64,000 bases of DNA from Bremerella volcania. GTDB lineage: Bacteria; Planctomycetota; Planctomycetia; Pirellulales; Pirellulaceae. Positions 34,920 through 43,574 of the stretch are shown piece after piece. Below the pieces are notes generated by a model, which saw only the letters and a program-made list of their open reading frames with translations, did no database searches and was not told where the DNA came from. Position numbers and translations under genes: made by a program. The stretch spans positions 6,324,001-6,388,000 of the forward strand of contig NZ_CP036289.1 in the NCBI RefSeq assembly GCF_007748115.1, given 5' to 3'. Within the stretch, counting starts at the first letter, position 1. Every line of letters starts with the position of its first letter.

Positions 34920-37900
34920 ATGACCGTATCTGATTTCGCGAAGCTTGCTGATAATTCTCAGGACGCAGACGAGTGGCTTTCGCAACTGAAGATTGTTGAC
35001 ACGGCGCGCGGCCGAGAAAACTTGAACAGCTTCGTGCGGTTGAACTTGCCCATCGACTTGCAAGCGTCCCTGTGCGGGCAGCTTTCGCAAACGCTGCCCG
35101 GCTGCAGCGATCCCGATATGGCGCTGAACAATCTGGAGCGACTCTTCAGCCGAGCGCGCAGTCCACTCAGCCTTGCCGCGCTGTTCGAGCGCGATTCGAG
35201 TTCGATGACCACGCTGGTCCGGATCTTCAGCTCCAGTCAAAGTCTCAGCGATCAGATCATCAACGATCCGGAAAGCTTCGAGTTGGTTCGCATCACCGAC
35301 GGCCAGCCTGCGGCGCGGCAGTACCTGGTCGACGAGATCGTCTCCGAGGTACGGCTACTAAACGAAGAGAAAGCGATCATGAAGGCGCTGCGGCGTTACA
35401 AGCGGCGCGAGACGCTGCGGATCGCTTACGGCGACTTGATCTGCAATCAAAACATCGAAACCGTCACGCGGCAAATCTCGTTTCTGGCCGATGCGTTGAT
35501 CGAAGCCGCTTACCGCGCCGCGTGCAAACTGGTCTCGCTGCGATTCGGCAACCCCACGCCTAAAAATGGTCGCAACGGCAAGGCAAGCACGCCGCGGTTT
35601 TGCGTGATCGCGCTGGGGAAGCTGGGAGGCTCGGAGTTGAACTATTCGAGCGACATCGACCTGATGTTTCTCTACGACGGCGAAGGCAGCACCGACGGTG
35701 AGAAATCGATCACCAACAAAGAGTACTTCGAGCGCGTCGGGCAGCGACTGATGAAGCTGCTGACCGAACCGACCGAACTCGGCACCCCCTACCGCATCGA
35801 CATGCGGCTGCGACCCGAGGGAAGTCGCGGCCCACTAATCAACAGCCTGGACGGGGGGCTGCACTATTACGATATCCTGGGCCGCACGTGGGAACGCCAG
35901 GCGTTCGTCAAAGCACGGTCCTGTGCCGGCGATAGTTCCCTGGGGCAAGAGTTTCTCGAAAAGCAGGAACCGTGGATCTATCGCAACTATCTCAGCCGCG
36001 CCGATATCACCGGCATCAAAGCACTCAAACGCCGCATCGAGAAACGTGCCACCGGCGCCGGCGCGGTCGACGCCAACGTCAAGACAGGGCATGGCGGCAT
36101 TCGCGATATCGAGTTCGTCATTCAGTTCCTGCAGCTGCTCAACGGGGGCGATCTGCCGCAGATTCGCATGCCGAATACGCTCGAAGGGATTCGCACGCTG
36201 GAAGAAGTGGGTTGTCTGACGCTGCAGGAAAGTTCGATCCTGAAAGACAACTACAGCTTCTTGCGTAAGGTCGAACACCGCTTGCAGATCATGTTCGATC
36301 TGCAAACCCATTCCCTCCCCGGCGAGGCGCTCGAGCGCAACAAGCTGGCCATGCGGATGGGATACGTCGACGATTCCGACGGCACCGCGCTCAAGAAGTT
36401 CCAGGCCGACTTTCAAGAGAAGACCGAGATCAATCGCAAGATCCTCGATCACCTGCTGCACGACGCCTTCCCCGATGACGAGGTAACCGCCCCGGTGGTC
36501 GACCTGGTGCTCGATCCCGAGCCGACCGCCGACGCGATCGACGAAGCCCTCTCCGACTTTGGCTTCCACGATCCGAAGATCGCCTACGAAAATGTGATGG
36601 CCCTGACGCGCGAACGGGTGCGTTTTCTTTCGACGCGTCGCTGTCGGCACTTCCTGGCCGCGATCGCGCCGCAACTGCTCGAAGCCATTTCACAGACGCC
36701 GGATCCTGACTCCACTTTGGTGAACCTGGCCCAGGTAAGTGATTCGCTCGGGGGTAAAGAAGTTCTGTGGGAATTGTTCAGCGCGAATCCGGCGACGCTG
36801 CATTTGTACGTGCGGCTTTGTGCCGGCAGTCCCTACCTGTCAAACGTGCTGATCAGCAACCCAGGCATGATCGACGAGTTGATGGACTCGCTCATGCTCG
36901 ACCGCTTGCCCAGCCGCCGCGTGCTGGAAGAGATGGTGCTGGAGCTGTGCCGCGGGGCGGAAGACATCATGCCGATCCTGCACAGCTTCAAAAACCTGAT
37001 GCACCTGCGTGTGGGCGTGCTCGATATTCTGCGTAAGAAAGATCTCCACACGCGGCTGCAAACTCTTTCCGACGTGGCCGAAGTGTGCCTGCATCAAATC
37101 GTCTTCCGTGAGTATCGCCAGCTGGTGGCCCGCTTTGGCGAACCGCGCCTGCCTGACGGTAAGCCGTGCGATCTGATCATTTTGGGGCTCGGCAAGATCG
37201 GGGGCAAAGAGCCGAACTATCATAGCGATCTCGACATCATCTTCGTCTACGAAGGGAACGGGAACACGGTCGTCGATGGTCGGCATCGCGGCGCAAGCAG
37301 CACGACCAACCAGCACTTCTTCGGCCAGCTCGGCCAGCGGATCATCAAAAGCGTCAACGAGCTGGGGCCGTATGGTCGGCTGTATGAACTCGATCCGCGG
37401 CTGCGTCCGACCGGCAAGAGCGGCCCCATGGCCGTCACGCTCGAAGATCTTTTCAACTACCACGCCAAGGGAAGCGGCGAACTGTGGGAGCGCCAGGCAC
37501 TGACCAAGGCCCGTCCGATCTTCGGTCCGCCGGCCGGGTGCGAAGCGGCCGAGAAGACCATTCGCGACGCGATCGCCTGTCATCCGTGGAAGCCATCCGA
37601 CGCGGACGAGATTCGCAAGATGCGTACCCGCATGGAAGAGACAGCGTCGAAGAACAACATCAAACGCGGCCCTGGCGGGACGGTCGACATCGAGTTCGTC
37701 GTGCAGATGTTGCAGATGAAGCACCTGGCCGAGAGCCCCGAAGTGCTGGTCCCCAACACGCTCGACGGCTTGAAGCTGCTGCACGAGAAAGGCTATCTCA
37801 GCCAGGAAGACCACGACCATTTCCACAAAGCGTACGAGTTCCTCCGCATGGTGGAAGCCCGGCTGCGACTGATGAACACCACGGCCCGGCACGACCTGCC

Positions 37901-38042
37901 GGAAGAACGCCTGGAGGTCGCCAAGCTGGCCTACCTGTTGGACTACGAAGACCCGGCCACGCTGCTGAAAGAGTGCCGCCAGATGACCCGCGAAACGCGC
38001 CGCCGCTACGATCAAATCTTCGACAAGGCCGCTGCTGGTTAG
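34920..38042 (+). CDS. glnE: Glutamine synthetase adenylyltransferase/deadenylylase
   Basis: A 1040-residue bifunctional enzyme that adenylylates and deadenylylates glutamine synthetase in response to PII. Two nucleotidyltransferase domains are visible, each with the G-G...DxD pattern: GKLGGSELNYSSDIDL (from residue 233, Asp245/Asp247) and GKIGGKEPNYHSDLDI (from 758, Asp770/Asp772). Each is followed by a helical GlnD-UR-like domain (GHGGIRDIEFVIQ and GPGGTVDIEFVVQ). The ATG at 34920 lacks a strong Shine-Dalgarno sequence; the frame opens at 34833. A PII gene lies 0.8 kb downstream on the other strand, fitting the pathway. Confidence 0.95.
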   Translation: MTVSDFAKLADNSQDADEWLSQLKIVDTARGRENLNSFVRLNLPIDLQASLCGQLSQTLPGCSDPDMALNNLERLFSRARSPLSLAALFERDSSSMTTLVRIFSSSQSLSDQIINDPESFELVRITDGQPAARQYLVDEIVSEVRLLNEEKAIMKALRRYKRRETLRIAYGDLICNQNIETVTRQISFLADALIEAAYRAACKLVSLRFGNPTPKNGRNGKASTPRFCVIALGKLGGSELNYSSDIDLMFLYDGEGSTDGEKSITNKEYFERVGQRLMKLLTEPTELGTPYRIDMRLRPEGSRGPLINSLDGGLHYYDILGRTWERQAFVKARSCAGDSSLGQEFLEKQEPWIYRNYLSRADITGIKALKRRIEKRATGAGAVDANVKTGHGGIRDIEFVIQFLQLLNGGDLPQIRMPNTLEGIRTLEEVGCLTLQESSILKDNYSFLRKVEHRLQIMFDLQTHSLPGEALERNKLAMRMGYVDDSDGTALKKFQADFQEKTEINRKILDHLLHDAFPDDEVTAPVVDLVLDPEPTADAIDEALSDFGFHDPKIAYENVMALTRERVRFLSTRRCRHFLAAIAPQLLEAISQTPDPDSTLVNLAQVSDSLGGKEVLWELFSANPATLHLYVRLCAGSPYLSNVLISNPGMIDELMDSLMLDRLPSRRVLEEMVLELCRGAEDIMPILHSFKNLMHLRVGVLDILRKKDLHTRLQTLSDVAEVCLHQIVFREYRQLVARFGEPRLPDGKPCDLIILGLGKIGGKEPNYHSDLDIIFVYEGNGNTVVDGRHRGASSTTNQHFFGQLGQRIIKSVNELGPYGRLYELDPRLRPTGKSGPMAVTLEDLFNYHAKGSGELWERQALTKARPIFGPPAGCEAAEKTIRDAIACHPWKPSDADEIRKMRTRMEETASKNNIKRGPGGTVDIEFVVQMLQMKHLAESPEVLVPNTLDGLKLLHEKGYLSQEDHDHFHKAYEFLRMVEARLRLMNTTARHDLPEERLEVAKLAYLLDYEDPATLLKECRQMTRETRRRYDQIFDKAAAG

Positions 38043-38060
38043 GAGAGAGAAGAGAGGGCT

Positions 38061-38090
38061 AACCACGGATTGCACGGATGGTCACGGATA
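38061..38090. repeat. ACCACGGATT family repeat, single arm
   Basis: AACCACGGATTGCACGGATG followed by GTCACGGATA matches the arm of the inverted repeat at 14235-14254. It lies 18 bases after the glnE stop codon. Confidence 0.6.
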
Positions 38091-38155
38091 CGCCCGAGGC
38101 GAATTGGTCACCCGCGATTGTGTGGCAGCTTCCGACGATTCCCGGCATCCTCTTG

Positions 38156-38252
38156 AGCCCCAACGGGGCGACAGATAATAGCCAGGGGCGCAAGAGCCCC
38201 TGGTTGGCGACCAACAACAATGTCTTAAGCCCTGAAAGGGCGGCCGAAGGAT
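38156..38252. repeat. Dispersed repeat, AGCCCCAACGGGGCG family, copy 3
   Basis: Motifs in the same order as at 10292: AGCCCCAACGGGGCGACAG, ATAATAGCCAGGGGCG, a GGGGC/GCCCC hairpin, then AGCCCTGAAAGGGC. It lies between the convergent glnE and 38292 genes. Confidence 0.8.
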
Positions 38253-38291
38253 CTCACGCGTGAACGTGGTCCACGTCTTAACACGCGAACC

Positions 38292-38798
38292 CTACCGCCC
38301 CAAGTCCCGCGCCGAAGGGGTCGACCGCTGCTGCTGGGCTCGCGGGGCGATCATCCCTGGGTGCGATGGTCCGCGGTAAAGCTGCTGCTCGGTTCGTTCA
38401 CTCGCCGAGAGCCGGTTCCGCATCAGCGGATCGCGCGTGGTGCGCTCGGTTCCCAGCAGCGGGCCGCTCAGGTTACGCAAGGGATTGGCCGACGGCAGCA
38501 CGTTGCCGGCGGCATCCTTTAAGTTCGCGTCGCGCTTCTCCGGCAGGATCGGCAGCTTTCCCGCGACCCCGTATCCCTCGCGCAGCAGTTGCCGCTGCAC
38601 GGGGTTCACGCGGGTCCGGCCGCTGTAGAGGGTATCGAAGACCAGGACGCTGCGCGGCGCAAGCCTTAGCTGCAAGGCACTTTCCACTGGGGGCGCCGCG
38701 CGGGTCGGCGGTTCCTCACCCCAAATCTTGGCCGAGGCGTACAGGACCAACATGAGAAAGATGACCAGGGCAATCAAACCGATGAGTAGGTGTCGCAT
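38292..38798 (-). CDS. Membrane-anchored hypothetical protein
   Basis: A 168-residue protein with an N-terminal membrane helix (residues 4-22, LLIGLIALVIFLMLVLYAS), then a hydrophilic, Pro- and Arg-rich exported part (LRLAPRSVLVFDTLYSGR, GVAGKLPILPEKR). No family recognised. AAGGAG lies 9 bases before the ATG. It follows the PII gene by about 40 bases on the same strand, so it may be cotranscribed with it. Confidence 0.65.
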   Translation of the reverse strand: MRHLLIGLIALVIFLMLVLYASAKIWGEEPPTRAAPPVESALQLRLAPRSVLVFDTLYSGRTRVNPVQRQLLREGYGVAGKLPILPEKRDANLKDAAGNVLPSANPLRNLSGPLLGTERTTRDPLMRNRLSASERTEQQLYRGPSHPGMIAPRAQQQRSTPSARDLGR

Positions 38799-38839
38799 GG
38801 CTTGGACTCCTTATACTCCGGCCTGATCGACGACCGGGG

Positions 38840-39241
38840 CTAGGTTTCTTTCTGCCGGGCTTCGTATTCGGCGAAGTCGATCATGTCCGCGGCGAACGTC
38901 ATCGGCAGGACGAAAATCTTTCCGTCCCCCATTCGGCCGCTACGCGCGACCGCGACGATCTTGCGAACCGTCTCCTCGACTCGCGAATCATCCAACCACA
39001 TACTGATTTCGATCTTGGGCAGAAACGTTTTGGAATATTCGCTCTCGCTGTACTCGTCGAGATAATTCTTCTGCCGACCGAAACCTTTCACCTCGCGGAC
39101 GTTCAATGCTTCCAGCGGAGCGCGGCTGAGCGTGTCGAGCACTTTCTCGGCCAGATAAGGTTTCACGATGGCGATAATTTGCTTCACGTTATTGAATTCT
39201 TTCGCTTCTTGAACGAATTCCAAGTCAGCGACTTTCGGCAT
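38840..39241 (-). CDS. glnB: PII-family nitrogen regulatory protein
   Basis: A 133-residue PII signal transducer, sensing 2-oxoglutarate and ATP/ADP. The body shows VKQIIAIVKPYLAEKVLDTL, VREVKGFGRQK, TFLPKIEI and RSGRMGDGKIFVLP. Between GRQK and FLPK there are 14 residues, as in E. coli GlnB; Tyr64 falls on the uridylylation position (Tyr51 there). An extra N-terminal segment of about 13-18 residues precedes the usual start, and T-loop residues (NYLDEYSESEYSKT) are not canonical. It probably controls the GlnE encoded nearby, though no GlnD or AmtB gene is in view. The gene could instead be glnK-like. Confidence 0.88.
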   Translation of the reverse strand: MPKVADLEFVQEAKEFNNVKQIIAIVKPYLAEKVLDTLSRAPLEALNVREVKGFGRQKNYLDEYSESEYSKTFLPKIEISMWLDDSRVEETVRKIVAVARSGRMGDGKIFVLPMTFAADMIDFAEYEARQKET

Positions 39242-39405
39242 GTTTTTGCCTGCATCGCTACTATCTATGGTAAACCTTGGGGCGTATGTCCCGCTAGTGA
39301 GTTTGTGAAACTTGCCCCCACACAGCAGCAGTATTACAATCGGTTCTTTCCCGAAAACCGGGACCCCACCGCCATTTCATCCCCCCGGAAAGTCCATCGC
39401 CCGCG

Positions 39406-40053
39406 ATGCACGCCTGGCATCAGCTAACCGATCAGTCCCTTGGAAAACGTACGCTTACGTTTATCCTGTTGGGCACCATGGTCTTATGGGGAGCGGGCAT
39501 CACCATCTCGGTACCAAATTTTAAGGACACCAGCATCCCGTTCATGTGCCAGGATCACGCTTGCTCCTGCCGTAACGCCGGTAACTGCTGGAACCACTGC
39601 TGTTGTTTCAGCCGCCAGGAGAAACTGGCCTGGGCTCAGAAGAATGCGGTTCAGCCGCCAGAGGCCTTCCTGGCCGCGCTGAAGGAGACGATCGATTCGT
39701 CGTCGGAATACTGCGGCTCGCAGGAGCTGAAACCAGACGTTTACGCCGCCCAGTGCACGTTGCGAGGGATTTCGCCGCAGAAGAAGACGGAAGAGGCAGC
39801 GTGTGCTGGCGGTTCATGCTCGCTCACCAAGAGCGAGCCGAAAGAGGCTCCTGCTTCACGTCCTTTCTCGCTGACCAATGCGATGCAGTGCCATGCTTTG
39901 GCGAGCGTGACGTTGATTTACTCGCCGGTCCTGGAATTTGATCTGGGTGCCGGACGACTGGTGGCTTTGCACGTCGAAGCCATGCCCCACGATTCTTTAC
40001 TGCGGCCTACCTCTTTCCGCGCCCCCCCCGACCCGCCACCGCCGCGGGTCTAA
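39406..40053 (+). CDS. Cys-rich membrane-anchored protein
   Basis: A 215-residue protein with one N-terminal membrane helix (residues 17-35), then a tight Cys cluster: Cys48, 53, 55, 61 and the triplet 65-67 in MCQDHACSCRNAGNCWNHCCC. After it comes KLAWAQKNAVQPPEAF and a second set of Cys (about 102, 116, 133, 138, 162). The tail is APPDPPPPRV. Proteins with a CxC...CWxxCCC signature and the same proline tail are conserved in several phyla as far as I recall, but with no known function; metal binding is inferred. The DUF4198 protein downstream (41447) ends in CPCC. Confidence 0.75.
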   Translation: MHAWHQLTDQSLGKRTLTFILLGTMVLWGAGITISVPNFKDTSIPFMCQDHACSCRNAGNCWNHCCCFSRQEKLAWAQKNAVQPPEAFLAALKETIDSSSEYCGSQELKPDVYAAQCTLRGISPQKKTEEAACAGGSCSLTKSEPKEAPASRPFSLTNAMQCHALASVTLIYSPVLEFDLGAGRLVALHVEAMPHDSLLRPTSFRAPPDPPPPRV

Positions 40054-40105
40054 CGTGTTTCTCGAAGTCTGATTGGTGAAGGTTCGCTGCTGCGCACTCC
40101 TTCCC

Positions 40106-40268
40106 GTCCCCTCGCCCCTGAGGGGAGAGGGTGAGGGGGGTTATCCCAGATCGAATTGCGTGGCGGGTATGGGTTCCTGATCGATGCATGAATAGCGACG
40201 CACGATGTTCGTCGACGCGCGATCGTGAATCCCTCACCCTAGCCCTCTCCCTTCGAGGGAGAGGGGAC
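40106..40268. repeat. Paired inverted repeat element 1 (GTCCCCTC family)
   Basis: The left arm 40106-40140 (GTCCCCTCGCCCCTGAGGGG, then AGAGGGTGAGGGG) faces the right arm 40231-40268 (CCCTCACCCTAGCCCTCTCC, then GAGGGAGAGGGGAC) across about 90 unique bases. It ends 62 bases before the DUF1559 gene. The same layout recurs at 43575, 45023 and 46016. Confidence 0.85.
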
Positions 40269-40330
40269 AAGAATTGCCAATCATTTCTCTTTCATTTCTT
40301 AAAACATGTTACTTACTTCAATACATAATC

Positions 40331-41413
40331 ATGAAAAGACGACAAGCTTTTACGCTGGTCGAGCTTCTGGTGGTGATTGCCATCATCGGAATCTTGATCG
40401 CGCTACTCCTGCCTGCCGTGCAACAAGCCCGCGAGGCGGCTCGGCGGATGACTTGTACCAACCATCTCAAGCAGTTGGGGTTGGCTCTGCACAACTACGA
40501 ATCGACGCACCAGGTGCTGCCTCGGTTTGGTCAGCGCGACGCCGACTTCTCGGTCCAGGCACGTGTGTTGCCCTATATCGAACAGGGCAATCTGTACGAT
40601 CTGTTGGACTTCTCCGAAGTCGCTTTCACCGGCAGCTGGAGCGAGAAGATCCCCAACCCGCTGTTCGCCAGTGCGTTCGCCACGCCCATTCCCGTTTACC
40701 TTTGCCCGAGCGATCCAGCTCCGGAGATCACCACGCTGACCACCAGTGGCGGCCCAGTGACCTACGGAGGACTGAACTACATGGTGAGCATCGGCAGCGG
40801 TACCGGGACGAACTACGACTTCCGCTGGCGGACCGATGGTCCTTTCTTCGAGCCCAGCGGCTGCAAGTTCTCTGCACTGACCGATGGCCTGAGCAACACG
40901 GCGCTGATGAATGAAACGGTTCGCAGCGTGGGGCCTGATACGACGCTGGCCGCGGGAGAGCTGCCGAAGGCTCCGTATCAAAAGACCCTCAACGGATCGA
41001 GCGGCGTGGGAACGAGCATGGGTTCGGTTCGCGGCATGGATGGAAGCGGCAGCCCTTGGAGCAGCTACACCGATGGCAATGGAATGATTGCCAATCCGGA
41101 CGTTCCCTCGTTCTGGAACCAGTTCACCAGTTGGCGCGGCGGCGAGAGCCCGGCCCTGCGCGGCCGCGGCACGACGTGGGCGTTCAGCGGTGCGATCAAC
41201 TCGGCGACCAACGGGTACCTTTCCCCGAACAGTCGCACGCCGGACGTGGTGACTCACTTCACCGGCTACTTCGCGGCCCGCAGTTTTCACCCAGGCGGCG
41301 CGGAAGTTCTATTCGGTGACGGCTCGGTGCAGTTTCTGCCAGAGACGATCGACCTGACGATCAACCGCGCGATCTACAGCGGTAGCGGCGGCGAAGTGAT
41401 CGGCGACTATTAA
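40331..41413 (+). CDS. DUF1559 domain prepilin-like protein
   Basis: A 360-residue prepilin-like protein. The N-terminus [17 protein letters not shown] holds the peptidase site and hydrophobic helix, followed by [14 protein letters not shown] and LKQLGLALHNYEST. The C-terminal H-X9-DG motif is HPGGAEVLFGDGSVQF. ATG at 40331; earlier in-frame codons lie between the repeat and this start. A DUF4198 gene follows after 33 bases, likely an operon. It is distinct from the copy at 2842, with moderate identity outside the N-terminal third. Confidence 0.92.
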   Translation: MKRRQAFTLVELLVVIAIIGILIALLLPAVQQAREAARRMTCTNHLKQLGLALHNYESTHQVLPRFGQRDADFSVQARVLPYIEQGNLYDLLDFSEVAFTGSWSEKIPNPLFASAFATPIPVYLCPSDPAPEITTLTTSGGPVTYGGLNYMVSIGSGTGTNYDFRWRTDGPFFEPSGCKFSALTDGLSNTALMNETVRSVGPDTTLAAGELPKAPYQKTLNGSSGVGTSMGSVRGMDGSGSPWSSYTDGNGMIANPDVPSFWNQFTSWRGGESPALRGRGTTWAFSGAINSATNGYLSPNSRTPDVVTHFTGYFAARSFHPGGAEVLFGDGSVQFLPETIDLTINRAIYSGSGGEVIGDY

Positions 41414-41446
41414 TTTTCAAAACCATCTACCCATAAGGTAAACGAT

Positions 41447-42247
41447 ATGAAACGCATTCTTACCATGACTCTGCTGGTTGCCGTGATGGCCACCAGCGCT
41501 TTAGCCCACGACACCTGGGTCGAAACCAACACCGGCATCGTCCGCACGGGCGATGCCATCTACGTCGACTTGAAACTTGGCAACCACGGCAACGACCATC
41601 GCGACTTCAAGATGGCCAGCAAGGCCAACCCGGCCGATGGCACTTGGGACGTCGTTGCCCCGGATGGGTCGAAGTTCGACCTGAGGAGCGTGGCGGTCGA
41701 TTTGGGTTATGCCCCCAAGGAAGGTTTCTGGAACGCCAAGTACGTCGCCGACGCGCCAGGCCTTTACCTCGTGTCGCACGCCCGCGATACGATCGTGAAC
41801 CACGGCCACCCGGTGCGAAGCGTGAAGAGCGGCAAGACCTTCTTCATCGTCAGCGACAGTCTTTCGCAGGTACCCAGCGACCTGACCGGCTTCGACAAGC
41901 CGCAGGGTCACGCGTTGGAATTGGTACCGACCGAAAACCCCGTCGCGCCGCTGGGCCCTGGCAAGCCGATCGCCGTGAAGCTGATGTTTCATGGCAAGCC
42001 GCTGAAGGACACGGTCGTCTCGTTCATTCCGCGCCGTGAAACCCTGAAGGAAGGTTTCGACGAAACGTACGAGCGCAAGACGAACGAAAACGGCGAAGCC
42101 AGCTTCACGCCCAAGAGCGGCGATCAGTACCTGGTAGTGGCGCATGTCGAACAGCCAGACGCCAGTGGTGATGGCTACGATGCCACCAAGTACAGCGCGA
42201 CGCTGCTGGTGATCGTGCCGGAACGTTGCCCTTGCTGCGGCGAATAG
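41447..42247 (+). CDS. DUF4198 exported protein
   Basis: A 266-residue exported protein: Sec signal (residues 1-20, ATSALA) directly followed by HDTWVETNTGIVRTGD, the start typical of DUF4198 proteins, in which the mature N-terminal His may bind metal. Two beta-sandwich-like halves follow; the second contains KPIAVKLMFHGKPLKD. The C-terminus is CPCCGE. The family is often found near cobalt or nickel transport genes; here the neighbours are the prepilin-like gene and the Cys-rich protein, so a metal role is a hypothesis. Confidence 0.85.
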   Translation: MKRILTMTLLVAVMATSALAHDTWVETNTGIVRTGDAIYVDLKLGNHGNDHRDFKMASKANPADGTWDVVAPDGSKFDLRSVAVDLGYAPKEGFWNAKYVADAPGLYLVSHARDTIVNHGHPVRSVKSGKTFFIVSDSLSQVPSDLTGFDKPQGHALELVPTENPVAPLGPGKPIAVKLMFHGKPLKDTVVSFIPRRETLKEGFDETYERKTNENGEASFTPKSGDQYLVVAHVEQPDASGDGYDATKYSATLLVIVPERCPCCGE

Positions 42248-42256
42248 TTCTTGCCG

Positions 42257-42290
42257 GTGCCCTCTCCCTTTGCGAAGGGAGAGGGTTAGG
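42257..42290. repeat. GTCCCCTC family repeat, left arm only
   Basis: TGCCCTCTCCCTTTGCGAAGG continues into GAGAGGGTTAGG. It is a left-type arm without its partner close by; a right-type arm lies at 43107-43132, on the other side of the lipoprotein gene. Confidence 0.7.
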
Positions 42291-42470
42291 CCGGAAGGTT
42301 GCGAAGCGCGCCGGGCCACGGCGGATTATCACATGCAAAACGAGTGACAACGAAGTAGCCAGCGACTATCCTCGACGTTACGTTAAATGCCTGAACGTCA
42401 GGAGGAATCTTTACTGTCGACAGTTGTTAGGGAGAAGCTTCCTAACGCTCAGCTATCTGACGGAGTCGAT

Positions 42471-43037
42471 TTGAGAACGCTTGCATCACTTCTCGTCGTC
42501 GCACTTTCTGGCTGCCAGATCGTGCATTTCAGCGAAATCCCTGGTGAGCGTTGGTCTGCAGAACGAACCAACGAGATGCGTGGCTGGTGGTCATCCGCTC
42601 AGGGCGACGTTTATCAGGCAGCCACTCGATTTGACGGCGGTCTATTGATTGGGACACTGTCACGGAGGTCAGAAGACAAGTTTGAGGCTATGTCAAACGT
42701 CGGTACGTTCTCTTCGCTAGGTGAACACGATTTTATCTTCTTTGAAACCAAGACCCGGAATCGTGATGAACCGACCTACGGATTTCTGCTCGTAAAAAAC
42801 ATCTCGGATGACAAGCTGGTTCTCATACCCCCGAATGGACCCCGTTTTGCGGAAATGATCGACAAAAGTCAGCTCGCTGGAAAAACAGTTCATTACGAAA
42901 ATTCTACGGAGTATATAGCGTTGGTGACATCCAAGTCTGATGCATTCAAAGAGGTCCTTAAATCGAATAAGACCGAAGACTTGTTTGATTTCAATCAGAA
43001 GCTTGAGCTTTCGCGGATCAAACTCCCGAAGAAATGA
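42471..43037 (+). CDS. Small lipoprotein, unknown function
   Basis: A 188-residue predicted lipoprotein; from a TTG at 42471 the protein reads LRTLASLLVVALSGC, a signal with lipobox LSGC and Cys15. GGAG is 5 bases upstream. The frame opens at 42387, but that start would bury the lipobox. The mature part is mixed alpha/beta with no known domain. The gene is more A/T-rich than its neighbours and lies between the two separated arms of the GTCCCCTC repeat, which hints at acquisition. Confidence 0.65.
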   Translation: MRTLASLLVVALSGCQIVHFSEIPGERWSAERTNEMRGWWSSAQGDVYQAATRFDGGLLIGTLSRRSEDKFEAMSNVGTFSSLGEHDFIFFETKTRNRDEPTYGFLLVKNISDDKLVLIPPNGPRFAEMIDKSQLAGKTVHYENSTEYIALVTSKSDAFKEVLKSNKTEDLFDFNQKLELSRIKLPKK

Positions 43038-43106
43038 TAGTTACCCGGTCTAATCACCGGAAAACCAACGATTGATACAGAATAGGCATTAAAGGGACCG
43101 GCGTGA

Positions 43107-43132
43107 CGCTCTCCCCCAAAGGGCGAGGGGAC
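43107..43132. repeat. GTCCCCTC family repeat, right arm only
   Basis: CGCTCTCCCCCAAAGGGCGA followed by GGGGACC is a right-type arm. Together with 42257-42290 it encloses the lipoprotein gene at 42471. Confidence 0.7.
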
Positions 43133-43297
43133 CAGAGTTGCCCATGCCAGCACTGATACTATGGGCAAATTTGCTGGAATTCTGCCGCCAGGAAAGCCGA
43201 TCGCTTTACAGGTTTCGTTGACTCTGTCACGATGAATTTTCGGCCGCACCTGTTTGCGGTCTTATTTGCTTTCTTGAATGCGAAAAGGATGCCCCGG

Positions 43298-43564
43298 ATG
43301 GCCAAGTCCTACACGAAACATCAGCAAAACATCATCAAGCGTTACTACGACAACAAAGACGCCATCGCGACGCAGAAGCTCCAGGAAAACATCACCGAGC
43401 TGTACCTCGCTGAAGGGAAGAAGCGAGCCACCATCTGGAAGCGGATCATCGGTCACCTGGAAAAGCTGGAAGTCCCCAAGCAGCAGATCGATCACCTGGT
43501 CGCTTCGGACGACGCCACGCTGGTCGCCAAGTACCTGGAACGCCTACTAGCCAAGCAAGGCTAA
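43298..43564 (+). CDS. Short conserved protein, unknown function
   Basis: An 88-residue cytoplasmic protein starting MAKSYTKHQQNIIKRYYDNK and continuing LQENITELYLAEGKKRATIW. It is all helix and basic. I recall similar short proteins widely in planctomycetes and some other bacteria, with no assigned function. The ATG at 43298 is chosen because AAAGGA lies 9 bases upstream; the frame runs further to 43232 without a start signal. The helical, basic character might suit nucleic-acid binding, but this is a guess. Confidence 0.75.
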   Translation: MAKSYTKHQQNIIKRYYDNKDAIATQKLQENITELYLAEGKKRATIWKRIIGHLEKLEVPKQQIDHLVASDDATLVAKYLERLLAKQG

Positions 43565-43574
43565 CCAACATCTT

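Noticed and set aside
36840-38075. Reverse-strand open frame of 411 codons inside glnE
   Set aside because: Opposite a clear GlnE coding frame; its composition fits a codon-bias shadow and no domain is seen.
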